DNA of 64,000 nucleotides from positions 92,476-156,475 of the forward strand of contig NZ_GL476304.1 of NCBI RefSeq assembly GCF_000148725.1. Reading direction: 5' to 3'. The first letter of the stretch is position 1; every line of letters begins with the position of its first letter. Position numbers and translations under genes: made by a program. This DNA is from Roseibium sp. TrichSKD4. Its GTDB lineage: Bacteria > Pseudomonadota > Alphaproteobacteria > Rhizobiales > Stappiaceae. The notes under the pieces were generated by a model. It saw only the letters and a list, made by a program, of their open reading frames with translations, did not search any database and was not told the origin of the DNA. Positions 1 through 10,319 of the stretch are shown here, one piece after another.

Positions 1-2
1 TG

Positions 3-1133
3 AACAGCCAGCTTTCCCAAACACCAGACTATATTGGGACTGGTGGTGAGCGCATGGCGGCGCTCGGCCACAAAAGCCTTTTCCCAATTAGTGATGTTGC
101 GGTCATGGGCCTAACCGCAGTGTTGGCGAGATTGCCGCTTATCATTAAGCGCGTGCATCAAACAGTAGATGCGATCGTCCAGGCGCAGCCCGATGTTTTG
201 GTGATCATCGATAGCCCCGACTTCACGCACAATATCGCCAAACGGGTTCGTAAAAAGGCACCCAACATTCCCATTGTTGGCTACGTGTCTCCCTCCGTGT
301 GGGCATGGCGTTCGGGCCGAGCCAAGCGCATGAGTGTTTATGTCGATGATCTTTTGGCACTTCTTCCGTTTGAGCCTGATGTGCACAAAAGGCTCGGGGG
401 GCCACCAACCCACTATGTAGGGCACCCGTTAAGTGAGAACGTCACCAAACTGCGCCCAAGCGAAGGTGAGCGGACACCGCTGGAGGAAGATAAAAGAGTT
501 CTGCTCGTTCTCCCCGGCAGCCGGTCATCGGAGGTCGGCCGTCTGCTGGAAACCTTCGGCCAGACAGTCGAGAAAATTGCCGCCGAGTATCCAGATCTGG
601 AAATTCTTCTTCCTGCTGTGTCGCACCTTGAATCGCGCATTCGATCTGAAGTAGCGGTCTGGCCTGTTCAGCCAACCATTGTGGTCGGGCAGGAGGCTAA
701 ACAGGGCGCATTTCGGCGGGCCCACGCCGCCCTTGCGGCCTCAGGAACGGTATCTTTGGAAGTGGCTCTGTCAGGCGTGCCGATGGTCGTTGCCTACAAA
801 CTTGATTGGTTTTATCGGCGGGTAAAGGAGCTAAACAATCTGCTGAAATTCAGCGGCGTCAATTCAATGGTTCTGCCCAATATCATTCTGGAAGAAAACA
901 TCATTCCAGAGTTTTTGGACGATAATGCCAATCCCGACGCCTTGTGTCAGAAGGTCTTGCCATTGTTGGCAGATTCCCCAGACCGTGACCGGCAAACGCG
1001 GGCCTTTGAAAAGCTGGATGACATCATGCGGCTACCTGATGGGGCTAGCCAGAGCGGTGCCGCTGCAGAAGTGGTATTGAGACGTATTGGATCGTCAAAA
1101 ATCGTACATATGGATCCAGCGGAAAACTCCTAG
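3..1133 (+). CDS. lpxB: Lipid-A-disaccharide synthase (5' end cut by window edge)
   Basis: Glycosyltransferase family 19 enzyme of the lipid A pathway, which condenses UDP-2,3-diacylglucosamine with lipid X at the inner face of the inner membrane. The frame is open from base 3, and the residues before the first ATG (position 54) read YIGTGGERMAALGHKSLFP, a typical internal LpxB segment, so 54 is not the start. About 376 residues are visible against a usual 380-395, so only some 20 N-terminal residues are missing. Further family signatures are the VSPSVWAWRSGRAKRM segment, LLPFEP, YVGHPL, LPGSR.SEVGRL and the ALAASGTVSLE donor-site region. Its place before gltA and gltX fits the rhizobial gene order. 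A broken ATP-grasp gene converges on it with a 4-bp overlap. Identification is firm. Confidence 0.95.
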   Translation, partial: NSQLSQTPDYIGTGGERMAALGHKSLFPISDVAVMGLTAVLARLPLIIKRVHQTVDAIVQAQPDVLVIIDSPDFTHNIAKRVRKKAPNIPIVGYVSPSVWAWRSGRAKRMSVYVDDLLALLPFEPDVHKRLGGPPTHYVGHPLSENVTKLRPSEGERTPLEEDKRVLLVLPGSRSSEVGRLLETFGQTVEKIAAEYPDLEILLPAVSHLESRIRSEVAVWPVQPTIVVGQEAKQGAFRRAHAALAASGTVSLEVALSGVPMVVAYKLDWFYRRVKELNNLLKFSGVNSMVLPNIILEENIIPEFLDDNANPDALCQKVLPLLADSPDRDRQTRAFEKLDDIMRLPDGASQSGAAAEVVLRRIGSSKIVHMDPAENS

Positions 1134-1510
1134 CGGCCTTTCGCATAAAGTTCTTGCCATCGCGCCAGAATAAAACGTGCATACCGAATGGCGGGCAAAC
1201 CGAAGCAAGCGCTTGCATATGCGTCGTTTATTTCCAATACCGCAGTATTTTTGGAAGATGTCACTCCAATGTCTAGGGCATATGACTTGGGCGGGTTGGA
1301 AAATGAATCTATTGATTTATGGATAGTTTCAGGTTCCGGAAACACAAGTGGATCACCTTTATAATGTCGAACTCCGACAATGTTCTTATCTTGAACAAAG
1401 ACTCTGTATTCGCTGATGAACTCGATCGGCTCGGCTATCAGTACAACCTCGTCATCAGATATGGTGGATGTGGGGATTATGGTGAGCGTTCGGTATTCCC
1501 GCTCTGACGG
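1130..1510 (-). pseudogene. ATP-grasp domain protein, 3' (C-terminal) fragment, split by IS66-type element
   Basis: The minus-strand frame encodes about 123 residues of a small ATP-grasp protein (family similar to DUF4343), with the segments FISEYRVFV, GVRHYKGDP, YALDIGV and VLEINDAYA; the last two match the ATP/Mg-binding end of the fold. The remaining N-terminal half lies on the same strand at about 3928-4324, and the IS66-type element sits between them. The open frame runs further upstream into the element to 1804, but those residues are read from transposon DNA. The exact junction is uncertain because no clean 8-bp target duplication was found. Together the halves give about 240 residues, the normal family size. 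Function is unknown. Confidence 0.7.
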
Positions 1511-1545
1511 GGAGCGCAGTGGGGTGATAATGTCCATTTTCGTTA

Positions 1546-1953
1546 ATGGACATTGTGAGGCACATTTTGGGTACGAAGAAGGGCAGCAAGAAGCGGTTTT
1601 GGTCGGATGACGAGAAGCGGTCGATCTGTTTGCAGGCCAGAGTGCCGGGGGTTTCGGTTGCGCAGGTTGCGCGCCGCTCTGCGATGAATGCGAACCTGAT
1701 CCACAACTGGCTGCGTGATGAGCGGTTTGCGCCAGAAGACAGCGATTGCGTCCTTGATGGAGCGGCGTTTCTACCAGTGGAGATAGAGGGCCCGCAGGCC
1801 GCACCAGGCCACCAGATCGCGGCGCTTGCCTCGGATATGCCGTTGTCGGCTCAGCGGGTTGATATCACGCTGTCGGACGGGCGGCGGGTATTGGTGGAAG
1901 GGACGACGGCGCTGCCGACGGTGCTGGCTTTGGTTGAAGGTCTAATGCCGTGA
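1546..1953 (+). CDS. tnpA: IS66 family accessory protein TnpA
   Basis: First gene of the IS66-type element, 135 residues. It has a helix-turn-helix of the transposase_8/IS3-orfA type in the N-terminal half ([17 protein letters not shown], then [21 protein letters not shown]) and a variable C-terminus, as usual for IS66 TnpA. It is a DNA-binding helper protein rather than the catalytic subunit. The stop overlaps the start of tnpB by 4 bp, implying translational coupling. A perfect inverted repeat of 8 bp, TGTCCATT/AATGGACA at about 1531-1552, covers the start region and might hide the ribosome binding site. Confidence 0.85.
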   Translation: MDIVRHILGTKKGSKKRFWSDDEKRSICLQARVPGVSVAQVARRSAMNANLIHNWLRDERFAPEDSDCVLDGAAFLPVEIEGPQAAPGHQIAALASDMPLSAQRVDITLSDGRRVLVEGTTALPTVLALVEGLMP

Positions 1954-2297
1954 TCCCCGTGCCGTCCAACGCGCGGGTTTGGCTGGCTGCCGGGGTGACG
2001 GACATGCGGCGCGGGTTCAACACTTTGGCGGCTCAGGCGGAGAAGGTTCTGGAGCTTGATCCCTATTCTGGACATCTGTTTGTGTTCCGGGGACGGCGCG
2101 GTGATCTGCTGAAGATCATCTGGTGGGATCGACAGGGCGCATGCCTGTTCAGCAAGCGCCTTGAGAAGGGCCGGTTTGTTTGGCCTGCTGCGAAGGACGG
2201 TAAGGTCAGCGTGACGCCCGCGCAATTGTCGATGTTGCTTGAAGGCATAGACTGGCGGATGCCGCAAAAAACATGGCGGCCCCTGAGCGTCGGATAG
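1950..2297 (+). CDS. tnpB: IS66 family accessory protein TnpB
   Basis: 115-residue protein with the near-invariant IS66 Orf2 signatures: [19 protein letters not shown] near the N-terminus, [17 protein letters not shown] in the middle and [19 protein letters not shown] thereafter. It is required with TnpA for transposition in characterised IS66 elements, although its molecular role is poorly defined. The start is an ATG that overlaps tnpA by 4 bp. The length matches the family (about 115-120). No damage is visible. Confidence 0.93.
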   Translation: MIPVPSNARVWLAAGVTDMRRGFNTLAAQAEKVLELDPYSGHLFVFRGRRGDLLKIIWWDRQGACLFSKRLEKGRFVWPAAKDGKVSVTPAQLSMLLEGIDWRMPQKTWRPLSVG

Positions 2298-2366
2298 GCC
2301 AATATATTGGCGTTTGCGCGCCTCTCGGGATTCAACTTACGCCCTTGATCTGATATAAGATCGAAG

Positions 2367-3893
2367 ATGCTGAAGGACCTTGATATCACCCCGGAGGACC
2401 CCGCCGAATTGAGGGCGGTGAACCGCCTTCTGGCCGACGAGGTCAAGGCTCTGAGCCTCAAGGTCGAGCAGCTTCAACACCAGTTGCACGGGGCCAATCG
2501 GCATCGGTTCGGCTCCAAGTCTGAGGGTCTGGATCAGCTCAATCTCGATCTGCTCGAGGACGCCGAGATTGTTGAGGCCGCTGAAGACCAGGCAAAACAG
2601 CCCGCCCCGTCGCAGGAGGGAGTTGATCCAAAGCCGAAGCGCAAACACAGCCGCAAGCCCTTGCCGGATCATCTGGATCGGGAAGACGAGGAGCTCTCTC
2701 CCGGTGATGAATGCGGTCGTTGTGGTGGCAACTTGCGCACCCTGGGTGAGGATGTCACCGAAGAGTTGGAATACGTGCCGGGACGCTTCAAGGTGAAGCG
2801 GATCATCCGGCCCCGCAAAGCCTGTTCATGGTGCGAGGCGATTGTGCAAGCGCCGCTGCCATCGCGCCCCATTGAGCGTGGGCGGCCCGGACCGGGATTG
2901 TTGGCCCATGTTCTGGTAAGCAAATATGCCGATCATTTACCCCTCTATCGCCTGAGCCAGATCTTTGCCCGTGAAGGCGTCGATCTGGACCGCTCGACCA
3001 TGGCCGACTGGGTTGGTCGCTCGACGGCCCTGCTGGAACCTCTTGCCGATGCCATCGGACGGATGGTGCGGCAAGGACCTGCGCTTTTTGCCGACGATAC
3101 GCCCATCAAAATGCTGGCCCCCGGCAACAAGAAGACCAAAACGGCGCGGGTCTGGACCTATGTGCGGGATGAGCGTGCCTGGTCTGGCCAATCGCCACCC
3201 TGTGCATGGTATCAGTTCACGGTGGATCGCAAAGGAGAGCATCCCGTTGCTCATTTGTCGGGATACAAGGGCTGGGTCCATGCGGATGGATATTCCGGGT
3301 TCAACGGTGTGTTCGGTGACGACAAAGCCGATGAGATGGCCTGCATGGCGCATGTACGACGCAAGTTCGTGGATGTCTTCTCCTCGCAGGGCAGCGCCAT
3401 TGCCGAAGAAGTCATCCGCCGGATTGCTGAGCTTTACGCTATCGAGAAAGAGATCAGGGGCATGCCCCCCGAAGACCGCGCTACCATCCGGCAGGCTAGG
3501 GCAAAACCGATCTTTGACGCCTTGGAAGAATGGTTGCAGACGCAATTGCCCAAAATCTCGGGAAAGTCACCACTCGCGCAGGCCATCCGCTATGCCTTGG
3601 GCCGAATGCCGAAAGCACGCCCATACCTTGAGCTCGGCCATCTGGAATTGGATAACAACACCGCCGAGCGCGCCGTTAAACCCGTCGCCATCGGACGCAA
3701 AAATTGGATGTTCTCAGGCTCCCAAGGCGGCGGCAAAGCCATGGCTATCGCTTATACCCTGATCGAAACGGCCAAGCTCAACGGTGTTGACCCTCAGGCC
3801 TGGCTGACCTGGGTCCTCGGTCAAGTCGCCGACCACAAAATCACACGCCTCGACGAACTTCTGCCCTGGCGTTACGCTGCTCAGGCAGCGTAA
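2367..3893 (+). CDS. tnpC: IS66 family transposase TnpC (DDE catalytic subunit)
   Basis: 508-residue catalytic transposase of the IS66 element. Order of parts: a coiled-coil N-terminus (about residues 5-50), a Cys-rich zinc-finger-like region (about 117-160, with CGRCGG and CSWC), then the DDE domain with the first Asp at about 243 (LFADDTPIK), the second at about 307 (HADGYSGF) and Glu at about 434 ([14 protein letters not shown]). A C-terminal IS66 tail follows ([21 protein letters not shown]). Length is typical (500-530) and no frameshift is present. It lies 69 bp after tnpB. Several long frames on the opposite strand are shadows. Confidence 0.94.
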   Translation: MLKDLDITPEDPAELRAVNRLLADEVKALSLKVEQLQHQLHGANRHRFGSKSEGLDQLNLDLLEDAEIVEAAEDQAKQPAPSQEGVDPKPKRKHSRKPLPDHLDREDEELSPGDECGRCGGNLRTLGEDVTEELEYVPGRFKVKRIIRPRKACSWCEAIVQAPLPSRPIERGRPGPGLLAHVLVSKYADHLPLYRLSQIFAREGVDLDRSTMADWVGRSTALLEPLADAIGRMVRQGPALFADDTPIKMLAPGNKKTKTARVWTYVRDERAWSGQSPPCAWYQFTVDRKGEHPVAHLSGYKGWVHADGYSGFNGVFGDDKADEMACMAHVRRKFVDVFSSQGSAIAEEVIRRIAELYAIEKEIRGMPPEDRATIRQARAKPIFDALEEWLQTQLPKISGKSPLAQAIRYALGRMPKARPYLELGHLELDNNTAERAVKPVAIGRKNWMFSGSQGGGKAMAIAYTLIETAKLNGVDPQAWLTWVLGQVADHKITRLDELLPWRYAAQAA

Positions 3894-3927
3894 CAGGCCG
3901 CATCGGTGTCGCGCCAGAGCGCCTTCG

Positions 3928-4324
3928 CCGGACGGTCACGGATTAGGTCTCTTACGCTTTGAAATAATGTGCCGTCGAACCGTTTTGTTTGGTCTGCTGA
4001 AGGTTTGGCAAAAATTGAGATTCCGTTAGAAACTAATGCACGCACTTCACCCATATTAGATGCTTGGATTTTTCGGCGTGCAAAAGGCAATAGAGAAGTT
4101 GGCACGGAATCTAGGGTCGGCACATCTATTCCAAGCCTATCCATTGCCTTTTGAGCGAATTTTATTCCTCCGACGACAATGTCACCCAATTGCAGCTGGA
4201 TGCGCTCAAAATCACACGGAGTAAACCATTGGATCGAATAAGAAAGTTCTTCAAAACCAATAGCGGCCGTAAGACGGTTGATACTGGTTTGATTGTTATC
4301 CAATTCAAGAATATGAACTTTCAT
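3928..4324 (-). pseudogene. ATP-grasp domain protein, 5' (N-terminal) fragment, split by IS66-type element
   Basis: N-terminal half of the ATP-grasp gene whose C-terminal half is at 1130-1510. It starts at the ATG of MKVHILELDNNQTS and runs to about SVRDLI before transposon sequence begins. Recognisable pieces are VPTSLLPFARRKIQ and the nucleotide-binding strand IFAKPSADQTKRFDG, which resembles the F(V/A)KP...K.F.G signature of DUF4343-type ATP-grasp proteins. The reading frame continues into the IS end to 3881, giving a chimeric tail. It is probably non-functional without the metal-binding half. The gene would have been transcribed towards lpxB. Confidence 0.7.
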
Positions 4325-4342
4325 CGTTTTGCCTACAAATAT

Positions 4343-4373
4343 ACCCCGTGCAGATAAATATCCTACACGGGGT
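4343..4373 (-). terminator. Possible terminator after the chemoreceptor gene
   Basis: An inverted repeat ACCCCGTG (4343-4350) / CACGGGGT (4366-4373) with a 15-nt loop lies 35 bp beyond the stop of the minus-strand chemoreceptor gene and just upstream of the broken ATP-grasp gene. The T-run on the minus-strand side is weak, so it may instead be an operator or a processed hairpin. Confidence 0.4.
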
Positions 4374-4408
4374 TACATAAGTTCAAACTATGCGGTGCGT
4401 TTTGTTTT

Positions 4409-6835
4409 TTAAGCCGCTGCGACTTCTTTGAGGAAAGTCTCGACTTCTTTTTTGAGATGATCTGTTTTGGAAGACAGCTTTGTAGAGGCCTCCAGAACAC
4501 GTTCAGCAGATCCCGATGTGGATTCGACGTCGTTGGAAAGCTCGGCCATATTTTCGGTAACAGCACCGGTTCTAGTCGCCGCTTTTTGAACGTTGTCTGA
4601 AATCTCCGAGGTGGCCGCACCCTGTTCCTGAACAGCTGCCGCGATCATGCCGGTGTATTGGTTCACTTCATCCATGATTTCCGTGATTTCACCGATGGCT
4701 GTTACGGATTCGGTGGTCGCACTTTGGATTTCGGCAATCTGTGAACTGATTTCTTCGGTCGCCCGAGAGGTTTGTGCAGCGAGTTCCTTCACCTCAGCTG
4801 CAACGACCGCAAAACCTTTGCCAGCTTCACCCGCACGAGCTGCCTCAATGGTCGCATTAAGCGCCAGAAGGTTGGTTTGCTCAGCAATCGCCTGGATCAG
4901 GCTGACAACTTCACCGATTTTTGTGGCTGCGGTTGCCAGGCTGCCAACTTTCTCATTGGTGCGACGGGTTCCGTCGGTTGCCCGTCCCACAACTTCTGTT
5001 GTTTGGGACACCTGACGTGAAATCTCGGCAATTGAAGCACTGAGCTCTTCTGCCGCGCTGGCAACGGTTTGCACGTTTGTAGATGCGTCATCGGTTGCTG
5101 ACAGCGTTGCTTCTGCACGCTTGGAGCTTGCATCGGCAGAGGCGCGCAAGTCATGCGCTGTGTTGTCCAGATCAGTTGCAGTTGTTTCGACAGCCGATAG
5201 CAGGTCATGTGAGGTAGTCCGGAAGGACTGGATCAAACCGTCAATTTTTTGTTGTCGTTCTTGTCTAAGGGCCTCTTCGCTGGCTGCAACCTCCTGCAGA
5301 CGTGATCTTTCAACGGCGTTGTCCCGGAAAACCTGAACGGTTCGGCTCATGTCGCCGATTTCATCCTTGCGGTCGATCTCGTCGATTGTGATCTCGGTAT
5401 TGCCTTTTGCAAGTTGCTCCATCGTTTGAGTTGTCTTGCGGATAGGGCGTGTTACCAGCAGGGTTAGGGCAATCGCCAGACCGATACCGGCCAGTATCGA
5501 CAAGAGCACTGTCAAGCCAATTGTGCTGAGCGCCTGCCCACTGGAAGCCTGAGCTGCTTTGGTCTGTTCATTCGAGATCTTTGAGATCATCGCCTGAACT
5601 TCAGCTGCGAGGGTTTGAAGTTGATTTCCTTCTTCCTCCAAGACGACACGGTTGTTGACCAACTCACCAAATGCAATGGAAAATGATTTGATTGATTTCG
5701 CGACTTTTTTGGATTCTTTGCGCACTGAGCGAATAGTGGCTGCGCGTGTCTTGAGCATTTGCTCCACGGACCAAAGCCCGTTCATGCGGTCAAGAACGGC
5801 TTGCCGCGTATTGTCATCCGGGCGCATGATAAAATCGAGCGTTGCGACCTTCAGAGAGAGCGCATTTGGGCTCAAAAGATTGGCCGCAACGGATAGGGCG
5901 GCTACATCGTCATACTGAGCATTGGCCTTCGCGGCCTGAGCATATGCATCGTCGACAGTTTGAAGTGCCTGCTGTCTGATATCTTTCGTCAAAGCATCGA
6001 GGGCACCAAAAGCGTCTTTCGCATCCTCGGTGAGGTTGACGATTTCAAAATAGTCCTTTGTTTTGGTCAGCTTAATTAGCGTCCGTGCCAAATGAGTGGT
6101 TTTCATGCTGACGTTGGAGAGCAATGCAGTATCGACGCCTTCCAGTCGGGCCATGGAAAGCTCTTCGGCCACTGGAACGAGTTTTAGGACGCCGTCTTTT
6201 ACATCCGAAACCAATTTTGCGTTTGTACCAGCCAAACTGAACTGGTTATTGAGGGTCAAGACAGTTTCCTGAAAATCGGAAGCCGCACGGCCAACCTTGT
6301 TGGCGTCAAAAAGAACGTCCTGTGAGGCCTTGTACTTCTCACCAACCTTGACCCGAATAGCTTCGGCTTCGGACGCTATGAAGTTGGAAATCCTCTCGAA
6401 CTCGTTCAGTGTTGTTTCAAGTTCGTCCCGCTTCACGGCCTGTTCGGCTTTTAGTCCGATGATCTGTTCAAAACTGGTCTGGAAGCCGGTAATCGCTGTT
6501 GAAGCTGAAACGACGGACGATCGTGCAGCCGGATCATCCTTCAAGCGGTTTTCAAGCGTTGAAAGCTCTGTGCTGAGTTCCTTCAGGCCCGCAAGTGTTG
6601 CATCCGCCGCTTTCATATCCTGACGATTGAGGAACCTCTCGCGGTCCTCGGTCAGCTTTTGAAGGTGTGCAATTGCTGTTGTGGAGTGTTCTGCAACTTC
6701 CATTCGATCTGAAAGACTATGAACCGCATAGGCTCCGACACCGCCAACAATCGCCGTAAGAGCAAGCACGGTTGCAAAACCGCCACCGACCTTGTGACCA
6801 AATTTGAGGTTACTGGCGAATTTTTTGATTTTCAT
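4409..6835 (-). CDS. Methyl-accepting chemotaxis protein
   Basis: 808-residue transmembrane chemoreceptor that controls CheA activity in response to an unknown ligand. It has an N-terminal membrane segment at about 15-37, a large helical periplasmic sensor region (about 40-430, rich in Ala/Leu/Glu, four-helix-bundle-like), and a second membrane segment at about 435-458. A HAMP domain ([18 protein letters not shown]) follows, and then the cytoplasmic signalling domain with the invariant hairpin [19 protein letters not shown] at about 655-675. There is no C-terminal NWETF-type pentapeptide; the protein ends [12 protein letters not shown]. It is monocistronic between the ATP-grasp pseudogene and gltA. 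Family assignment is certain; the ligand cannot be guessed. Confidence 0.93.
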   Translation of the reverse strand: MKIKKFASNLKFGHKVGGGFATVLALTAIVGGVGAYAVHSLSDRMEVAEHSTTAIAHLQKLTEDRERFLNRQDMKAADATLAGLKELSTELSTLENRLKDDPAARSSVVSASTAITGFQTSFEQIIGLKAEQAVKRDELETTLNEFERISNFIASEAEAIRVKVGEKYKASQDVLFDANKVGRAASDFQETVLTLNNQFSLAGTNAKLVSDVKDGVLKLVPVAEELSMARLEGVDTALLSNVSMKTTHLARTLIKLTKTKDYFEIVNLTEDAKDAFGALDALTKDIRQQALQTVDDAYAQAAKANAQYDDVAALSVAANLLSPNALSLKVATLDFIMRPDDNTRQAVLDRMNGLWSVEQMLKTRAATIRSVRKESKKVAKSIKSFSIAFGELVNNRVVLEEEGNQLQTLAAEVQAMISKISNEQTKAAQASSGQALSTIGLTVLLSILAGIGLAIALTLLVTRPIRKTTQTMEQLAKGNTEITIDEIDRKDEIGDMSRTVQVFRDNAVERSRLQEVAASEEALRQERQQKIDGLIQSFRTTSHDLLSAVETTATDLDNTAHDLRASADASSKRAEATLSATDDASTNVQTVASAAEELSASIAEISRQVSQTTEVVGRATDGTRRTNEKVGSLATAATKIGEVVSLIQAIAEQTNLLALNATIEAARAGEAGKGFAVVAAEVKELAAQTSRATEEISSQIAEIQSATTESVTAIGEITEIMDEVNQYTGMIAAAVQEQGAATSEISDNVQKAATRTGAVTENMAELSNDVESTSGSAERVLEASTKLSSKTDHLKKEVETFLKEVAAA

Positions 6836-6943
6836 CGAAGGGTCTCACAACACAGAATTGGGTTTCCAAATTTGCATGCGAGGGTAGGCGTAGCACCTTA
6901 ATTGCTAGTAAAAATTGCGAAGTGCTTGTAATACAATGCGAAA

Positions 6944-6972
6944 ACAAAAAAGGTGCCCGTAGGGGCACCTTT
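6944..6972 (-). terminator. Rho-independent terminator of gltA
   Basis: A perfect 10-bp stem AAAGGTGCCC (6949-6958) / GGGCACCTTT (6963-6972) with a GTAG loop, followed on the minus strand by a T-rich run (A-rich at 6941-6950 on the plus strand). It lies about 25 bp past the gltA stop codon, the correct place and orientation for gltA. Confidence 0.88.
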
Positions 6973-6997
6973 GTTATTGGTATTATTGACGATTTTC

Positions 6998-8290
6998 TCA
7001 GCGGCGCTGATCGATTGGCGTATAATCGCGCTCCGGGTAGCCCGTGTAGAGCTGCCGTGGGCGACCAATGCGCTGGGACGGATCTTCCACCATCTCTTTC
7101 CACTGAGCGATCCAGCCAACAGTCCGGGCCAGTGCGAACAGAACGGTGAACATGTTGGTCGGGAAACCGAGCGCGCGAAGCGTGATGCCGGAATAGAAGT
7201 CGATATTCGGGTAAAGCTTCTTCTCGACAAAATACTCATCGCTACGCGCGATTTTCTCAAGTTCCATCGCAACGTCTAGAAGCGGGTCGTCCTTGATGCC
7301 GAGTTCGCCGAGCACTTCATGCGTGGTTTTTTGCATGATCCGTGCGCGTGGGTCGTAGTTCTTGTAAACCCGGTGACCGAAGCCCATCAGGCGGAATGGA
7401 TCATTCTTGTCTTTCGCACGCGCGATATACTCTGGAATGCGGTCAACAGAACCGATCTCAGACAGCATGTTCAGTGCAGCTTCGTTTGCGCCGCCGTGAG
7501 CAGGACCCCACAAGCAGGCAATGCCAGCAGCAATACATGCAAACGGATTGGCACCGGAAGAACCAGCCAGACGCACCGTAGATGTCGAGGCGTTTTGCTC
7601 ATGATCGGCGTGAAGGATAAAGATCCGGTCCATGGCACGCGCCAAAACCGGGTTCACTTTGTACTCTTCACATGGCACCGCGAAGCACATGTGCAGGAAG
7701 TTCGACGCGTAATCGAGATCATTGCGCGGATAAACGAACGGCTGACCAATGTGGTACTTGTAAGCCATTGCCGCGATTGTCGGCATCTTCGCGATCATGC
7801 GCAGAGACGCGATCATGCGCTGATGAGGATCCGCAATATCAGTGGAGTCGTGGTAGAAAGCGGACAGCGCGCCAACGGTTCCAACCATGATCGCCATCGG
7901 GTGCGCATCACGACGGAAACCGGAGAAAAAGCGGCTCATCTGTTCGTGGATCATCGTGTGATAGGTGACACGATTGACGAAGTCGTCCTTCTCGACCTTG
8001 TTTGGCAGCTCACCATAAAGGAGCAGGTAACAGGTCTCGAGAAAATCGCCATGGTCGGCGAGTTGTTCAATCGGGAAACCGCGGTAGAGAAGTGTTCCTT
8101 GATCGCCATCAATATAGGTGATCTTGGATTCGCATGAAGCGGTCGAAGTGAACCCCGGATCGTACGTGAACATGCCGCTGTTTTTGTACAGCGAAGAAAT
8201 ATCGACAACGGACGGGCCAATTGCGCCGTCCTTGATATTAAAATTGTGGCTTACACCGCCCGCCTGGAATTCAGCTTTATTGTCGGCCAT
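6998..8290 (-). CDS. gltA: Citrate synthase
   Basis: 430-residue type II citrate synthase, which condenses oxaloacetate and acetyl-CoA to citrate at the entry of the TCA cycle in the cytoplasm. Active-site signatures are visible: [14 protein letters not shown] (about 229-242), the catalytic His in [14 protein letters not shown] (about 305) and the catalytic Asp in the DFYSGI segment (about 363). The N-terminal beta-rich extension ([12 protein letters not shown] to [17 protein letters not shown]) is typical of the hexameric Gram-negative form. The ATG at 8290 is preceded by an AAGGGGG ribosome binding site. It is followed by a strong terminator, so it is probably transcribed alone. Length equals the family norm. 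Confidence 0.97.
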   Translation of the reverse strand: MADNKAEFQAGGVSHNFNIKDGAIGPSVVDISSLYKNSGMFTYDPGFTSTASCESKITYIDGDQGTLLYRGFPIEQLADHGDFLETCYLLLYGELPNKVEKDDFVNRVTYHTMIHEQMSRFFSGFRRDAHPMAIMVGTVGALSAFYHDSTDIADPHQRMIASLRMIAKMPTIAAMAYKYHIGQPFVYPRNDLDYASNFLHMCFAVPCEEYKVNPVLARAMDRIFILHADHEQNASTSTVRLAGSSGANPFACIAAGIACLWGPAHGGANEAALNMLSEIGSVDRIPEYIARAKDKNDPFRLMGFGHRVYKNYDPRARIMQKTTHEVLGELGIKDDPLLDVAMELEKIARSDEYFVEKKLYPNIDFYSGITLRALGFPTNMFTVLFALARTVGWIAQWKEMVEDPSQRIGRPRQLYTGYPERDYTPIDQRR

Positions 8291-8500
8291 TCAGGTAACC
8301 CCCTTATCTAGCACTCACTGCAAAGTCTAAGTGGCTGAAATCTCATAAAAATATTTATGTATGAGTTCAGCGCCGAAAGACGCAGGAGGAATGGTCGTGT
8401 CTTGCCTAGCCCATTTGCCGCACTGCCGCAAGTTGATGGGTCTAACGCTTTCGTCAAAGGCCTGTACCCCAGTCCGAACCTATGTCACGAGTTCAGAATG

Positions 8501-8531
8501 GAAAGGGGTGGTACAGATTTCAAACCACCCC
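8501..8531 (-). terminator. Rho-independent terminator of gltX
   Basis: Inverted repeat GGGGTGGT (8505-8512) / ACCACCCC (8524-8531), followed on the minus strand by TTTC. It begins about 20 bp beyond the gltX stop and separates gltX from gltA. Confidence 0.75.
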
Positions 8532-8550
8532 CTATTTCAATCGTTCAAGT

Positions 8551-9966
8551 TTACCCTTGGTCGGAAATCCGGCCAAGAGATTCATCACGTCCAAGTGCGA
8601 CCAGAACATCGTAAATTCCCGGCGATGTCCCACGTCCGGTCAACGCAGCGCGCAGCGGTTGGGCCACCTTGCCGAGTTTCAGCTCTTTCTCTTCAGCGTA
8701 GGCTTTCACCGCCGCTTCAAGCGCTTCCGCATCCCAGTTAGGGACAGCTGAAAGAACATCGTGTAGGTCAGATAGAGCCTGTTTTGCATCTGCATCGAGG
8801 ATCTTTTCAGCCTTCGCATCCAGATCAAGTGGGCGCTGCCGCCAGAGATAAGACGCGCTTTCGGTCAGTTCCACGAGTGTTTTGGCGCGTTCCTTCAGGC
8901 CGGGCAGGGCGGCAAGTGCTGTTGCCTCGTTATCTGCAAGCCAGGACAGAACCGTCTCACCTCCCTCAACATGGGACAAATACACCTTCAAATGCTTCAA
9001 GAGGTCTGCATCTCCCGTTGAGCGCATGTAATGCCCGTTGAGGTTTTCAAGCTTCTTGAAATCAAATCGGGATGCGGATTTGCCAACAGCGTCCAGAGAG
9101 AACCATTTTACCATGTCCTGGGTGGACATGATCTCTTCATCGCCGTGGCTCCAGCCAAGACGTGCGAGATAATTGCGCATGGCGGCGGGAAGATACCCCA
9201 TCTCACGATAGGCTTCTGCGCCCAGCGCACCGTGGCGCTTTGACAGTTTGGCACCGTCCGGTCCATGGATGAGCGGGATGTGCGCCATGGACGGAATATC
9301 CCAGCCCAGCGCCTTGTAGATAAGTGCCTGCTTTGCAGAATTTGTCAGGTGGTCGTCACCGCGCACAACATGGGTGACACCCATATCGTGATCATCAATG
9401 ACCACAGCCAGCATATAGGTGGGAGTGCCGTCTGAGCGCATGATGACAAGGTCATCGAGATCCTTGTTCGGAAAGGCGACACGTCCCTGTACTTCGTCAT
9501 CAATGACTGTTTCTCCATCAAGCGGAGATTTCAGGCGAATGGCCGGCGCGACACCTTCTGGCGCTTCTGACGGGTCCCGGTCCCGCCAACGCCCGTCATA
9601 GCGGGGAGGTAGGCCGGCAGCTTTCTGCTCTTCGCGCATTTGCGTCAGCTCTTCTGACGTTGCATAGCAACGATAGGCGGCGCCGCTTTCCAGAAGCTGA
9701 TCGACAACTTCCTTGTGGCGATCAAGGCGTCCAAACTGGGAAACGGGTTCGCCGTCCCAATCCAGTTCAAGCCAGGTCAAGCCGTCAATCAGGGCATCAA
9801 CGGCCTCCTGCGTGGAGCGCGCCCGGTCGGTGTCCTCAATGCGCAGCAGCATCTTGCCGCCATTATGCTTGGCCAGCAGCCAATTGAAGAGTGCAGTTCT
9901 GGCGCCGCCAATATGGAGAAAGCCGGTTGGGGACGGAGCAAATCGCGTGACGAAGTCTTGGGCCAT
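8551..9966 (-). CDS. gltX: Glutamyl-tRNA synthetase
   Basis: Class I aminoacyl-tRNA synthetase, which charges tRNA-Glu (and in many alphaproteobacteria tRNA-Gln) with glutamate. The Rossmann-fold HIGH motif appears as [10 protein letters not shown] near residue 15, and the KMSKS-like motif as AKLSKRHG near 240. The anticodon-binding C-terminal half is complete. I start at ATG 9966 ([15 protein letters not shown]), giving 471 residues, the normal length; the frame stays open upstream to 10254, but that extension has no family similarity. It is divergent from comEC, as in related genomes. No damage is seen. Confidence 0.96.
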   Translation of the reverse strand: MAQDFVTRFAPSPTGFLHIGGARTALFNWLLAKHNGGKMLLRIEDTDRARSTQEAVDALIDGLTWLELDWDGEPVSQFGRLDRHKEVVDQLLESGAAYRCYATSEELTQMREEQKAAGLPPRYDGRWRDRDPSEAPEGVAPAIRLKSPLDGETVIDDEVQGRVAFPNKDLDDLVIMRSDGTPTYMLAVVIDDHDMGVTHVVRGDDHLTNSAKQALIYKALGWDIPSMAHIPLIHGPDGAKLSKRHGALGAEAYREMGYLPAAMRNYLARLGWSHGDEEIMSTQDMVKWFSLDAVGKSASRFDFKKLENLNGHYMRSTGDADLLKHLKVYLSHVEGGETVLSWLADNEATALAALPGLKERAKTLVELTESASYLWRQRPLDLDAKAEKILDADAKQALSDLHDVLSAVPNWDAEALEAAVKAYAEEKELKLGKVAQPLRAALTGRGTSPGIYDVLVALGRDESLGRISDQG

Positions 9967-10095
9967 GGTTCTTTTTGAAAGTCTCTGCCAATATGGATGG
10001 GAGGAAGGCGTTGCCGCCGAGAGCTGGCGAGGTCTTAGCACAGCCAGTGCCGCTGCTAAATAGGCGGTTTTCATCTGTGCGGGGTATGGGGCGTA

Positions 10096-10319
10096 TTGAC
10101 CGAGGAACGGGATCTTTTTCGCACACATATTAACCGGGGTAGTACAGCCCCAAAGTCCGAAATAGCTCAGCCCGCTAATACTCTTGATAGCTCTGCACCC
10201 GTACATGGCGGGATCGCGGAGCGCTGGTGGAGTCAGAAGCATACCAAAAAGCATAGTTCTTCAACACGCGGCTCAGATCGGGCAACGGACTTCTCCCGGC
10301 AATTGCATTTAACGGATAT
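10096..10319 (+). pseudogene. comEC: Putative N-terminal fragment of comEC, cut off by IS1380-type element
   Basis: A plus-strand open frame from a TTG at 10096 reads through a polar, low-complexity segment ([15 protein letters not shown] to RQLHLTDIS) up to the left end of the IS1380-type element. Rhizobial ComEC proteins commonly carry such a variable cytosolic N-terminus before the first membrane segment, and the ComEC ORF on the other side of the element begins almost exactly at that segment. I therefore infer that this is the displaced start of comEC. The exact start codon and coding status are uncertain, because the sequence has no conserved motif of its own. Confidence 0.42.

Larger units (their letters stand above)
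1511..3927 (+). mobile_element. IS66-family insertion sequence (tnpA-tnpB-tnpC)
   Basis: A three-gene IS66-type element of about 2.4 kb lies inside a minus-strand ATP-grasp gene. The gene order tnpA, tnpB, tnpC and the 4-bp overlap of the first two are diagnostic. Ends are approximate: sequences around 1514-1535 and the reverse complement of about 3901-3922 share an imperfect inverted repeat beginning GCGC, which I take as the terminal repeats. The usual GTAA-type tip and an exact 8-bp duplication are not visible, so the borders could be off by 10-20 bp. All three genes look intact, so the element may be active. Confidence 0.8.

Noticed and set aside
1503-3935. TCTGACGG / CCGGACGG as IS66 target duplication
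   Set aside because: Only 6 of 8 bases agree, and joining the gene at this point does not keep the ATP-grasp reading frame.
7319-8137. 272-residue open frame opposite gltA
   Set aside because: Antisense shadow of citrate synthase; Cys/Arg/His-rich composition with no domain.
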